Shown: in pieces, positions 45,131 to 57,665 of the stretch
How positions within the stretch are numbered: position 1 is the first letter of the stretch
How the letters are laid out: every line of letters starts with the position of its first letter
Origin: Albula goreensis
Taxonomy: Eukaryota; Chordata; Actinopteri; Albuliformes; Albulidae
DNA length: 64,000 nt
Assembly: GCA_022829145.1 (NCBI GenBank)
Contig: CM040743.1
Location: 22,852,646-22,916,645, forward strand
Reading direction: 5' to 3'
Program-made: the position numbers and the translations under genes
The notes under the pieces: model-generated
Seen by the model: the letters and a program-made list of their open reading frames with translations, nothing else
Database searches by the model: none
Told to the model about the DNA's origin: nothing

Positions 45131-48100
45131 GTCCAGAAGTTTATCTTATGAGATGAATGTAGAGAAAGTACAGTTTGTTAGAATCAGCACACTCAAGTAT
45201 ACACTCAGGAGACTGGAAGGTAATTTTAGATGACAGCGGTCATTTATTGAATACAATAAATGTCCTGACCCCAATGTCCTACTAGAATTGTTTATGACTG
45301 AGACTGAATTAAAAAAAAATCTCACTAGGCTTCGCTTTGAAAGCGCATACATGGTTCAAAACCGTTTCAGTGGCAGTGGCAACTCTTATTAAACATGACT
45401 AAAAACTTACATTGACTGTTTGTTGCACAAGCACTGGGCATTTATTGGACAGTCAGTAGTGTCAGAATTATTTGATCTGGCAAACTACTCATACTCATGC
45501 TTCAGTAGTGAACACTGGCAGTGAGGCAAAGGCATGTGAAAGAAGATAATATTGAGTCCATGTTAATTTTTTGTGGCATTCCTCCTTCATTGATTTGTTT
45601 TACATGCGTGTGTGTGTGTATGTATGTATATATTAAATGTAAATATAATGTACAATAAAAAATAAATACAAACATAATATAAAATATATACATTTTATTT
45701 TCTTTATTTATGAAAATCTGACTTCAGGGTCAGCTTGAAGAAGGAGACCAAAGTCAAGTCCGTTTAATGATTGTCTGGTGTGCACAGATCACCCCATTGC
45801 TATCTTAATGATTAGTGAACGAAAAGAGATAATAACGGGGTATCGATCTGTTTCAACGTTCAGGAAAATTAGAATCAGCTTAAGTGTTATACATAGTGTT
45901 TGTGGCTTTTTTCTTCAGTCTGTGATACATGGTGTTCTTTGATTGACTCAAGTGAATGAAATGAAAGGCCATTTGGACCTGTCAGAGCTGAATCGCAAAG
46001 AGTACCCCTTACCTAATGAAGTTTACTAAAAATGCCTATGTTTGATTTCCTGATTGCCTTGTCGCTGGTCACACCCTTGTTCTATTTCCCTCCCCTTTTG
46101 TCATGAACTTGTGTACTGGTTTTTGCCCTTATGCAGTTTCTTTAAAAGCATGTGTTTTGCAAGGTGTTCTTGCCAGGTGTGCCTCAGCAATATATAATGC
46201 ATTACGTGGATTGCTGTTTGCCTTAAGATTGCTGAAAGTCAGCCCCAGAGGCGTATCTTATTTATAAATGCCTGGTATATCCATCTAAACTGTGTCTCTG
46301 GATTTTGTTTTCTCTTAAACTCACCCTTGGTGCCTTTTACATAGAAGCAAAGCAATAATGTTGTTATTTTTTAAACCTTGATATATTGGCTTGTTTGTAT
46401 ACCTACATAAAGATACAGCCTTTCTTCTCTGTCAGACTCCTGGGATTTTGTACGGTGAGCCATGGGCTGGTTTGTCAGCAAGTATGTTATGCAGTAAGAG
46501 CCATGCAAAGGGACTTCGAAAGCCTTTGAGCTCGATAAGTTGTTTCTTCTAGCAATGTGTTTGATTTACGTGGCTTCCCCGGAAAATCATTGGCTCTCAC
46601 CTATCAAGTCTGGGGGGACGCTGACCTTTAAAGTGGAGTACAGTATTTATATTATTCACACGTTGTCACGATATGCAGCAATGGCAAGGTGCTGCAGTGT
46701 TTGTCCGGTGGCTACCGGTGTTTTGAGAACAGCGATTCCCCTGTATTCCTTAGAAATAATAATAGACCGCCGAATTATGAATTATGACCTGGAGGAGATT
46801 TTTTCCGCTCTTCAAACGATCAGTCGTAGTGAGACCTTGTGTATACGTGTTCCATTGGCCTATCCAATAACTAATCCCCTATAAACACACAGTGAAAAAA
46901 AGAGGGGACTCACTGGCTCCAGCTGCCATGCATTGTAGCAACTACAAGTCCCACACTAGACTGGGGAGAGCTTATCAGTACCATGCAGGGCTAGGATGTT
47001 AATGGGTCTGGTTCAGAACCAGCTCCATCCTGCTGCAAAATCAAACCCATTGATTAGTTAGATCTCCCATGAAGTCTTGCAGGGGCCTTTGTGTTTTTAC
47101 CTTATATTCAAGGCGCTTCTCTTTTTATACAAATAAATTGGGAAGTTGTTAGTTTTTATTTTGCATTAAATTGGAATTGTGAAAATCAGATGAAAAATAT
47201 GCAAGCTAAAAATAGAATTAGTTATAAAAATAGCAATGTCAGTTTCTTTGGGGAAAAAAAATCTGGATGAACCAAATCGGGGACTGTTTGGGGGTGGTTA
47301 AAAAATGATAACAGTCTTACTTATAATTGGGAAAAGGATAAATTGGATAGCTTTTCACAGCTGTATTAGAAAGTTAAACTGCACAGTGCACTGGCAATAC
47401 AAGAACAATAGATTCTTATTTTCAAAATTCATGTAATCATGAATATTTTTCTTACCCAATCAGTGTTTTCCAGAACTAGAGCTTGTCACTGGTAGTAAGT
47501 ATGTATAATGATATAAAATGGAGGAACAGGTTTAAAATCTGTGCTAAGATTCAATCATTTGCATTCAGGATAATTGCATACTCGACTTTGTAGCACGCAA
47601 TGCTTATATTAATCCCACTGCCGTACGATTGGTAGAAGTATAATTCACTTGAGTGCATGAGGGCACAACAGTCCTGAGTACATGCACTTAACGAGAGTAG
47701 TCTGTATACCCAATGGTATTATATACCAAAGACAGCTGTTCTACGTGTGTCTGTTTTGGAAGACTGGCTTCTGAAGAACTTAGACTGATTTGGGGTCAGT
47801 GCGTTTGTAACAACTACACCTTCAGTGTGAGGGTGATGCTTCTGGCTGTGGGAGGTCGAACTCTGGCCTGATAGCAGGAATGTGGCAGTCACACAGCTGG
47901 ATCTGGTCTCTGGTCCCAGGGCATTCTGCAGCTCCGTCATTCACCCATGTTATTTAAACAAGGCCGGCTGTCTCTCTGCTTGTTTTGCTCTGTGTTTAGA
48001 GCAGAGGAGACGTGGACAGAAAGAGAGCATACCCTGTGCAGTACACACACAAACACACACTCGCACACAAATGCATGCATTATCCACATGTATACTCATA

Positions 48101-49388
48101 CATGCATGTGCACACATACATGCAAACATACATGCATGCAAACACATGCAGTTTATTAAAGCAGGCTTTACATTACAACTTAATTTTCTCTGAACGTTCT
48201 GTATCACATTGGATGTAGGCAAATGTGTCCTTTGGAATTTATTATTTTCATTTTGAAATATAATAGCATATTCTCATAAATAAATTGAAGCCTGTTTTGG
48301 TCAAATTGCTTACGGTCAAAGAGACTTGTTGCTGGATTTATCAAAGCCTTTGGCAAATGTTAACATTTTTGCACATACAATTTCAGTGACATGTTTTGTG
48401 ATGGGAGAAAATGAACTACCTCAATTAATCACATGTGCTGACTGTAAGTGTGTATGATTGAATCTAACCCTTTGTCTATTACTGTAGCACTATATCTCAT
48501 CTGTCAGTACACTAAGTCATAGCCTCTTACATAGAGCAATTACCATTTCAACATAGTCTTCAGTATCTTTTGAGTTGTAGATAGCATAGCCTTGAACCAA
48601 TTTATTATCTTTGGGGTTATTTTATTATGATAAACTAAAAGTCAAACGTTCTATCTCTTACACTGTCACCCTGTCTGTGTTTCCATATAGAACTCACTGA
48701 TTAGCATTGGACAGCCTACTCATTCCCTTACACTGTATTCACTGTTCATTGCAAAAATCTGTTTTTTTCTCTCTCGCTCTCTCTGTCTCTCTGACTTTAT
48801 CATAACAAAGAATGTAACAAGTCATGCCCTCTGACACAGTGCAATGACCATATCCGCACAATCTCCTTGTTTCTTCAGAGCGGTAGATAGACTAGCCTTG
48901 AACTTCCATTTTAGCAGTGCTGTCGTTTTATTATTATTGCTACCTATTTCTGTGTTTATAAACTCTGAAGAGGCTCACCGTTCTTACATGTTATCATTAT
49001 TACCCATTAAGTGAGGCCGTAAGAGGTGGCAATTTCACGTTACGGTAGCCACTGTGGCCTCCGATGGCTTTGAGGTGTGGGTTGGGATTGCTTGCCTTTC
49101 TTTACTGGGGTCTGAAACGGGCCTGGCAGAGCATTGTGGGACCGTGGTGTAATAATAGCCCGGCCCCAGCGCTGGAGCCATCCCAGGCATGGTCACCACC
49201 GCCATTTCAGCCTGCCCTGGCCAGTCGGTCCATGCTGTCCCTGCATACCTCGTGTCCAGGATGTAAATCAGCTATGTGAGGATCTGTCGTCTCCGGTAAG
49301 GCGCTAATCTCTCGCTGGCGCGTGCACAATGTGGTCGCCGTGCTTACGCACTCGCTTGCACACGTTTATTGCAGGCTTGTACCATCTT

Positions 49389-49393
49389 TCCAT

Positions 49394-49426
<33 letters not shown>

Positions 49427-49436
49427 TGTCCATCTA
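49389..49436. repeat. (ATCC)n microsatellite
   Basis: Tandem CCAT/ATCC units run over about 48 bases, with single-base changes near the 3' end. They give a spurious Trp-Met-Asp repeated open frame on the minus strand. Confidence 0.9.
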
Positions 49437-49635
49437 CCAACACCTTTTCCTCCAGCTAGGTGCTCCGGATGTTGCTTGAACAGGTTCCAACAATGACAAA
49501 AAAACAAACAGGTTTGCCGTTTTTAACAACAAGGAGCAGCCATTGCATATTTTCGTCAGAATAATGAAATCGCTTGCAAATCCTCATAAGTGCATCGTTA
49601 TTACTTTCCATTTATTTGATTGATATCTGCTTTAT

Positions 49636-49785
49636 TTTTCATAGTGGTTGCAGGTTCAGTTCCCAGGTGAGCCATTGCCTGTGTACTGTTGAGCAAGATA
49701 TTTTAGCTGAATTGGTTTCATAAATATTCAGCTGTAATATAAACCCCTGAATAAGGGCATATGCCAAGCTAACGCATGGAAATAG
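49636..49785 (+). repeat. tRNA-derived SINE remnant
   Basis: GTGGTTGCAGGTTCAGTTCC (49644-49663) contains a B-box-like GGTTCAGTTCC. It is followed by GGTGAGCCATTGCC, a TGTACTGTTGAGCAAGATA block, an AGCTGTAATAT region and an ATAAGGGCATATGCCAAGCTAA end. This is the layout of the widespread fish tRNA-SINE whose consensus reads GGTTCGATTCCC, then TTGAGCAAGGTACTTAA and GGATAARRGYRTCWGCTAAAT. The copy is diverged, and its A-box is not clear. Confidence 0.7.
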
Positions 49786-52700
49786 TGAAAAAGTTGTAAT
49801 GAAGTCCGCCACTCTTGTGCACAGCTGTTTGTAGTACACAGAATTGCATATACATGGCATCTAACTTAGCCTGTGACTTGTACTGTGCGCTTGCTTAACC
49901 AGGCCTGTTTTGGAACTGGAACTCCTATCTTTCATTCAAAACTTACTTGAGCACATTAAAAATTGTATGGAATGGTCCTTTTTCAGCCGTTACCAGGCAT
50001 ATCAGCCTGGTAATACTGACACACACGCACACACACTAAGCTGGTTCATTTTGATCGGAACAATGTTGTTTTGATAGGAACCTTGGTCGTGAACAAGTGT
50101 TGGAAGATTGTGGAACAAAAGATTTGTTCTCTCACACTGAGTAGCTGGGGAATGCAGCGCTGTAAAAAAAAAAAAAAAAAGCCCTGGGAACCACGGTTCC
50201 CAAAAATCACGTCCCGACAAATTCTTCCCTCCACAAAGCTGATCCGTTGCTAAGCAATGTGAGGGAAACTCAATGAAGACAGACACCGAATGAAACAGAG
50301 CCAGTGTCGTAAAAGCGCTTAAACGTCACAGGCCATTTAGAGAAAGCTAGCTCCCACCTGTGCCTTTTGTTTATCACATTTTAATGATCTCCTAATTCTA
50401 AGAATGAGGATGAGGCGAAGCAGCAGAGGAAGGGAGTGGATGCGTAAACCATGAGTCGTGTGCGTGTTTATGTGTGGGTGATGTAAACCTGCCGCATGCC
50501 ACACATTCAGTTGTATCAGGTTTGGCCATGCGGTCTGGCCTTTGACTTCTCCATCCTTGCACTATATATAGGGAATCCCATCGCAATTACACAGGATTCT
50601 TACCCTGTTTTGGCCTGATTTATATTTTCTGACCGTGTGAATTTCACGGAAATGTGAGCTTACGTCAACTCATAAAGTAAGTCAGCGAGGATTTAGCCCA
50701 CATAAAAAATGCTAATTTCTCCATGCAAATGCTTTGCCAGGCATCATATTGACTGGAAGTAGTTTATTAGTGATTTTTCAATAAATGTTGAGTTTTAAAG
50801 CAAATTAAACTCTGCTACTCCATGCTGCTCCATTAAATGGGCAATCAAAATGATAAGTGTAACATTACCCAAGCCTCTTTTGAACTGTATGTAAATCTGG
50901 CTTTCCAATCGCTGCTGTGATATGTTGTTTTACTTACAGAGGTCCCTGAGATTCCTCTATCCATAATCTCTATTAATGGCTGCTCAACTGAATACAAAGA
51001 GAAAATTGAAACCGAGAAATTTTAAACATAACAAATTAAATCTTGAATTTGGATTTTTTATTGGTAGATATTTTTTTGAGCACCGGGGGAGGTGTGTAAC
51101 TATAATTTCTGTTTAGCAGTGGTGTTCCACAGCCTTAGACTGACCACTTTCTTTTGGTTCTTTTCCAGGCATGAGATTACTGAGCATGTTGAATTGATGA
51201 ACAGGTGGAAAGTTGGAGAGACTGACTATAAAATTAAAATAGGAGAGAATGCCACAGGATCGACACATAGAGAGTGGGGTAGAAACCCATAATAGAGGAG
51301 GCAGAAGGAAAGAGTGAGGGTGAGTTGAAGAGTCCGAGGGGTGTCCTGGCAGGGAGACCAGATTTACGAGGTGCAGACTGATAAAAAGCTAACCACTGGA
51401 TGAGACAGCAATCACCAGGCGTGTTCTTCCTCAGCTGATAAATCCAGTTCAACACTGTTAAAATTAAACATTTCTCTATCTTCTCAAGCTCCTTCCCCTG
51501 TTTGTCTCTTCAATTGTGCACAATCATTCAAATATTGTTTCCAAAGCTTGTGCAGTTCATATATATATCAGTTTATATGTATGTTAGTGCTGCTGGTCAC
51601 TCAGTCTCCTTTTTCTGTCTTGCTCTCTTTATTTCTCTCCATTTCTTTCTTCCTGTACCATATGTTTTTTCTGTCATTTCAGTTGTATTATTGCACATAC
51701 TTTACCATCAGGGTTTCCCTTGTTGCTGAAAAATAGAGGTATGAGAAGACAGCTAATGCCTGTTCAAAAGCGCTCTCCAGAGTTTGGACCAGGCAAGCCA
51801 GAGGTAGCAAACACAAGGTGGAGTTCCAATTCTCCAGGCTGGGCAAAAAATAACTTTCAGTCTTCCAAGAGTGCCCTATTCATCTCTACATGCTTGGCTT
51901 GAGAAAAGGTGTTGATACATGAATAAATAATGCAAACATACAGTCGTGCAAGAAACACACAAACACAGGAATGCACACATACAGAGGGATGGCGTGTGTA
52001 AGGACCTGCTTTAGCACTGTCTTTAATAATGCATTGTTTGTGCTTTTAAAGAAATTATGGATCAATCACAAAGCCAGCAGGGAAAATGGCTCCCCCTTTC
52101 AGTGAAAGTTATCGATTCATGTTATTCACTTATTTATTTATTTACGTATTTAGTATGCATTTGCCGATGGGATGGGTCCTGTCAATTAACTTGTTGGCTC
52201 TTGAGAATAATTTGTTGATTAGCTCGGGAGATGAAATTGTTCAAGAGGAGCGGAATCCTTTCCTTTCTTTGGTACCTTTGACTGCATTCTTTCGCTTTCA
52301 AGCTCTGTCAAGACCCACTTCACTAAGCCATGCATCTGTGATGCTTTTCCGTGTCTAACTGCTGCACAAACACTTCTGTCATGAAGGGATTCCCCTTGTC
52401 AGGGAGAGGGTCAGGGAGCAAGGGGAGGTAGTGCTTTCGACCGATGAGATCCGCGCATTTCTCTTCAGCATCTCATCTCACCTCCCCCACATCACATCAG
52501 TGCTGTAGATGCATCAAGGGAAAATCAAACTTTTTTTTAACCGTCTATGGAAGGACCGGTCTCCGCACTGAGACCAGAATGGATTTTGTTTATGCTGGGC
52601 AACTTAAACCCTCATTATTTATAGATGCTAACAGACGCTTTGCAATGCTCCCCCAGCAATTTCATTTCATTGCATTGCTTCAGGAACAGCGATAATTTAC

Positions 52701-54734
52701 AGCATTGTGGAGGAGTGCCTCCGTCCAGACGGCGGGTAGCTGCGCTGACCGCTAATTACAGGTGAGAGCAGAATCCGCAAACAGTGCAACAGAATTACAG
52801 GTGCAGGAAGAGGACAATGAAACCAGCGGTCACAAGAGGCAAGCGTGCAGGGACGGATGTGGTGTGCATCGTTTCAGAGCTATAAATAAAATAAGTGCTC
52901 TTATCCATGCAACCAGAGCGGTTTGTGGACTTGTGCTGTCATTTCCAGAGGGGCACAACTGGTCAACACCAGAGGTCACAGGTTTTTCAGTGCTAATGGG
53001 TTTTAAATGCCCATAAATTGAGAGAGATCTTTTCATTTTTTTCACATGCTGGTAAAGAAGCCAAAGTTCTTGGCATGATGTCTGAAGCAGTTCCAGTCAG
53101 CCGATGGATGTTTTTATTGATGAGTCAGGTGAAATGGACAGCATCATAAAGCGCGCAGAGAGAGAGGAAGAGGAAGAGAGATACAGGGAGAGAGGGAATG
53201 AAAGAGAAAAGTGCATTTCCTCTATTTTTTTAAGTTGCACCACTGCACACTGGACTGTGCTCTTGACTCCAATGTCTATTTTTTGTTCTTTATTGGTCAG
53301 TGAATTGTACAAATCCTGCTCCATTTGTACTCTGTCCATTTCCTTGTTTCCCCTTCAATACACTGTATTTTGTCGCTTTTTTGCATCATTTATTTTTTCA
53401 GTCCTTGCTGTTTTTTTCATATATTTCTGTCTCCTCACTCTCTATCTTTGTCTCTCTTTGTCTCATGACTGGAGGGAAACCTTTTGACTGAAAGTCACTC
53501 TGCAACTGGAGAGTGACTTTCTGCTTACTGTACCTTGAGAGTAAGCAAGAGACTGGCAATCAGATTGATAGATGGACACTCACCGCAGAGCAGGAGAAGG
53601 AAACTCTGTTCTTGTAGGTTTCTTGTTTCTTCAGGTCTTTGTTTTCACCAAAATTTCTCCTGACTCATACTGAATCATTTTATGGGCTGTATATTCAATC
53701 TCTAGTTCACTCCTTAATGACAGCTCAGTAAGATGTTTCTTATATTAAAAACAAAACATCTCCAGATGTTATCTATAGGATTTTTAAGAAGTTTATTGGA
53801 TGTAAAAAAAGTTTGAATTTAAAAGCTGATTGGACTGATTAAAGAATTAAGAGTTGGAAATTGAGAAACAGATATGCTTCTCTTTTCCTATCAATATTGC
53901 AGAAACTGTACCTTGAGACTCAGTTTTTGTTTCTCTCTCACATACGCACTTTGCAACAATTGCCACATACACATGGACACAAACAACAGAAGTAAACACA
54001 TGCCACGGTTTCACAAAGTCACAGGGGCCGGGAGCGGAACTCATTGCAGTAACCTTAAACCACTCTGTACAGGAAATAAAAATGATGCTTCATGCTTGTT
54101 TGCATCCCAGTAGTGCAGTAATGTCAGCACTGTGACCTGAGCTCGAGTAGTAAAAGCTTGGGTGAGGTTATAATTGTCGATAAGAGAGCGTGTTAAACCA
54201 GCCTGCAAAGCAGAACAGCGCTCTTAGCGTGGGTAGCGCTTAGCCCTCGTGGTGTTCTACGCCCTTTTTCTGCCCTCTCAAACTGTACCATGTCAAGGCT
54301 GAAAAAATATATATAAATAAATAATTAAGACGTAAAATTGAGCAAATAATGAGATTACAGTCGGTGTAATTAGATTAAATTGGAACAAAAAGCAGACGAA
54401 CCTCCAGGATTATGGCGTGTTTTTTTTTTTCCCTTCTTCCTCTCCTCTGAGATCTGAGGGTCTGGACACAGATTGGCTTTGTGTTCTGCTCAGTGCGTCA
54501 CAGCCTGCTATGAAACAGTGTTTGACACCTCCTTGGAGGGCGGGGGGATGGCTGGCTTAGGACCCGCGATGATGGCAGCGCTGATCATGTGATAGCAGGC
54601 CCGTATTCCTGCTCTACACACCTTTCTCCACCTTTCAGAAGGGTTAGGGCCCTCCATAACGCATTGGGTCCAGTGAGGCATAGAAGGGAATGCATCCCTG
54701 ATGTTGATAATTATTATTTTTGCTGTTTTGTGGC

Positions 54735-55396
54735 TGTTATTATTATTATTATTATTATTGAGTAATGGTGTCTGTAGCCACAGCAGCGGCAGGAGTAGTA
54801 GCCAGTATTTATTAATATTATAAGTATTAATGTTATTAGTACCTGATTCCTAGAGGTAATCCACTTCCCCTCTCTCATTCACCCAGCTTAAATCTTTATA
54901 TTCATTCATATATGCATCGTCATTATGCCTTACACACCTTCATTCACATTCTATCTTTTGTCATCGTAAACTCCCCCTCCCACCCCGTTTCTCTTTAGCT
55001 GTCCCTTATGCTCTTTTCCACCCTTCCTCCCCCTCTCCTTCTCCCCCTTCATTCTGTATCAGCCCCGTGATGGAAACCTGCCGCTGTTCTCGGTTTTGAG
55101 AACCAGTCACATTTTGCTGAAAATTTGAAAGCCTGGTGTTCCATGATACAGCCTGCTGTATCAGTTACCGTGCTGAGCAGGTTGTAACCTCCCCACAGAG
55201 GAGTGGCAGGGAAACAGACGGAGAGTTGACTGTCACGACCCATTAAAGACAGTAATGGAACCCTGATCTCTCTTCATTGTTACAGATTTTCTCATCAATA
55301 TTTTGAAACTTTTACTTGTTGTTGTTTTTCTTAATGTAATTCCTCTTTTCTGTGTTTGAATAATAATAATAATAATAAAATTATTATTATTATTGA
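54735..55396. repeat. AAT/ATT simple repeats
   Basis: (ATT)n occurs at about 54737-54760. At 55358-55396 an (AAT)n tract runs directly into an (ATT)n tract, so the two halves are reverse complements and could fold into a hairpin. Confidence 0.85.
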
Positions 55397-57067
55397 TGGA
55401 ATGATTTTTAAAATTTTTACTGGATTGCAGCTCTTCAAATCATAAACTGAAAGGTTTATACAGAGACCGATAAATGAGGGATATATAGAGACTGACAAAG
55501 ACAGGAATGAGGCAGAGATACATAGCGAATGAAAGGGAGATGTTGAGCTCACAGCCACACTTTGTCCTCCTGTGGGTCAGAGTGATATGAAGGAGACCTG
55601 TTGGGAGGTGATGTGATGTATTAATTTCCCCTTTCAGTGCAGAAACGTGTCCCCAGAGATGGCCCGTCTCTCTCAGGACAGGGGCGTGAGGCTCGGGTTT
55701 CCAAAATAAAAACGAACTGTGCTTCAGCTGCACAGCGGCCTGCCGTTCCCTGCAGCTGTCTGAAAAGCAACGTTTTAACATTGTTGTGCTTGCATTCCTC
55801 CTCTATTTTAAAAAGGAAACACTGTATGAGTCAATTAAACATTGATGTGTTGGCTAAACTTGCTTATCAATGAGGTAACGGGCAAATCAGTGTGTACCAA
55901 GACAGGGTGTTTGTTTTTGTCTGAAAGGTCTGTCAGTTTCATTTAGCCAATTCAGTTTTCTGAGTCTGTGGCATGGAAATGAGAAGTGATGTCAAACAGT
56001 GATTCTTTCTCTCAAAATAAAAACAATGATACCAGAAAATATACCCAAAATAAATCTTTGAAGTATGGTTTTATTGATAGATAGGTTTAACAAACAATTA
56101 CATAAATGTCTGCCATGTTACATTGGTTATTATTCATTGATAGGTAGTATATTTATTGTGGCTGGCCACTCTTCCTCAAGCTTTGGTTGTCTCCCTTTCT
56201 TTACTCCTTATCATTTGAACTATTACAGATTACAGAAAATTCTACAATTTGAAACTGTTTATTGTTGCCAAGTGCACCTCCACCTGGGGGGATGGGGGGG
56301 GGGGTATGCAAATTGCATTGTGGGAGTGAAGGGTAACCGGACTTGCATGGGTGTTCCGCACCCCTTAATCTACAGTAATCTGTGTTTATGTAATGTTATT
56401 TTAGCAAAGCCAGGAATACGGCTTGTTTGGGTGTGAAGGCCTTGCCAGGAGTTTATTTTAAGTGCATGAGGCCATCCTGTTGCATTGGAGCCGACATTAG
56501 AGGGCCTGCTTTGAGCATCACTGCGACTGCGCGACCGTGCAAGGAAAAGTCCCCAGCCATCTCCAGAGGCTCTGCGTGTAACAAATATAACTGTTGAGCT
56601 CTGAAAGGAGGCTGATGTGGCAGCTGCATGCCTTAGTTAGCCTGCCCTTCCGTTGCGCACAAAGGAAAGACACCAGCACGTACAACTAGACAGAGAATAT
56701 GGCTGAACTGGAGCAGCGTTAGTCACACATAAATTGTATTCCCACTGTGATGTTTTTCCGCCGTTCCACACGCGTGGTTCCATTTGCGGAGCGGAGGGTT
56801 AAACGCGGCCAGACTGAGAGGCAGGGTTAAAAGGGTTGAGCGTGACGATGGCGTCAAAGGGGCTGCCGCTAACGACAAGGGCCTTCCCTGCTCTACCGAG
56901 AAACACACCGTACTCATTACAGATGACGGAGAACTTCCAAATGTCACCCTGTTAAAAGTCGGTTTACAAAAGGGTGTACTGTTCCTGCATATATACAAGT
57001 GAGGCAGATTTCCTCTTAAGTGTGTAATTGCTGTCAGCTCTTACTGAACAGGTACTGTAAAAAAAAT

Positions 57068-57576
57068 GTGTGTGTGTGTGTGTGTGTTTGAGTGGGCCTG
57101 TAACACACAATGCATATATTTTTTTTTAAATAAGATGTTTGTATTTGTGTTAATTTGCTTTGGGGAGACTTTTTCATATTTGTTATTTGTATTCGTCCCT
57201 CAGTTAAAGGGTGCCATAATGCAGTAATGTCTCCTTCAGTACCTACAGCAATGCATGACCACTGACACTGTGACAGGAGATATTAACTTTTCGTACATTT
57301 TCATCCCTCTAACTTGTATGGCCTCTCATGTCGTGAAATTATAAGCCAGGCTCTTGTCGCCAGTCTGTGCTGAAACTATTGCTATTCACATGGGCCAAGT
57401 ATTATGAGAGGAAATCTCATCTCAGAGTTTTTCATTGAAGTCTGTAAGATTTGCTGATTTAACATACTTTTTTCACTAGATTAAAATCAGCAGGGTGCTC
57501 AGTAATTATTTAGATACTAACAGTTCTTTGCCCGGAGGGTGTTTCCTTTTGGCAAGAGCGTAGGCCTTAGATGGTG

Positions 57577-57611
<35 letters not shown>

Positions 57612-57665
57612 GTGTATGGGTGTGTATGTGTGTGTGTGCATGCATGCATGTGTGTGTGTGTATGC
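57068..57665. repeat. TG microsatellites in kcnq4 intron
   Basis: TG runs lie at about 57068-57088, 57577-57608 and 57620-57662, the last interrupted by CATG units. Confidence 0.9.

Noticed and set aside
46540..46884. 114-codon open frame in kcnq4 intron
   Set aside because: There are no recognisable motifs, no splice context, and its composition is like the surrounding intron.
16321..57665. Regularly spaced repeats as CRISPR arrays
   Set aside because: All regular repeats seen are dinucleotide to tetranucleotide microsatellites or degenerate minisatellites in a vertebrate genome.
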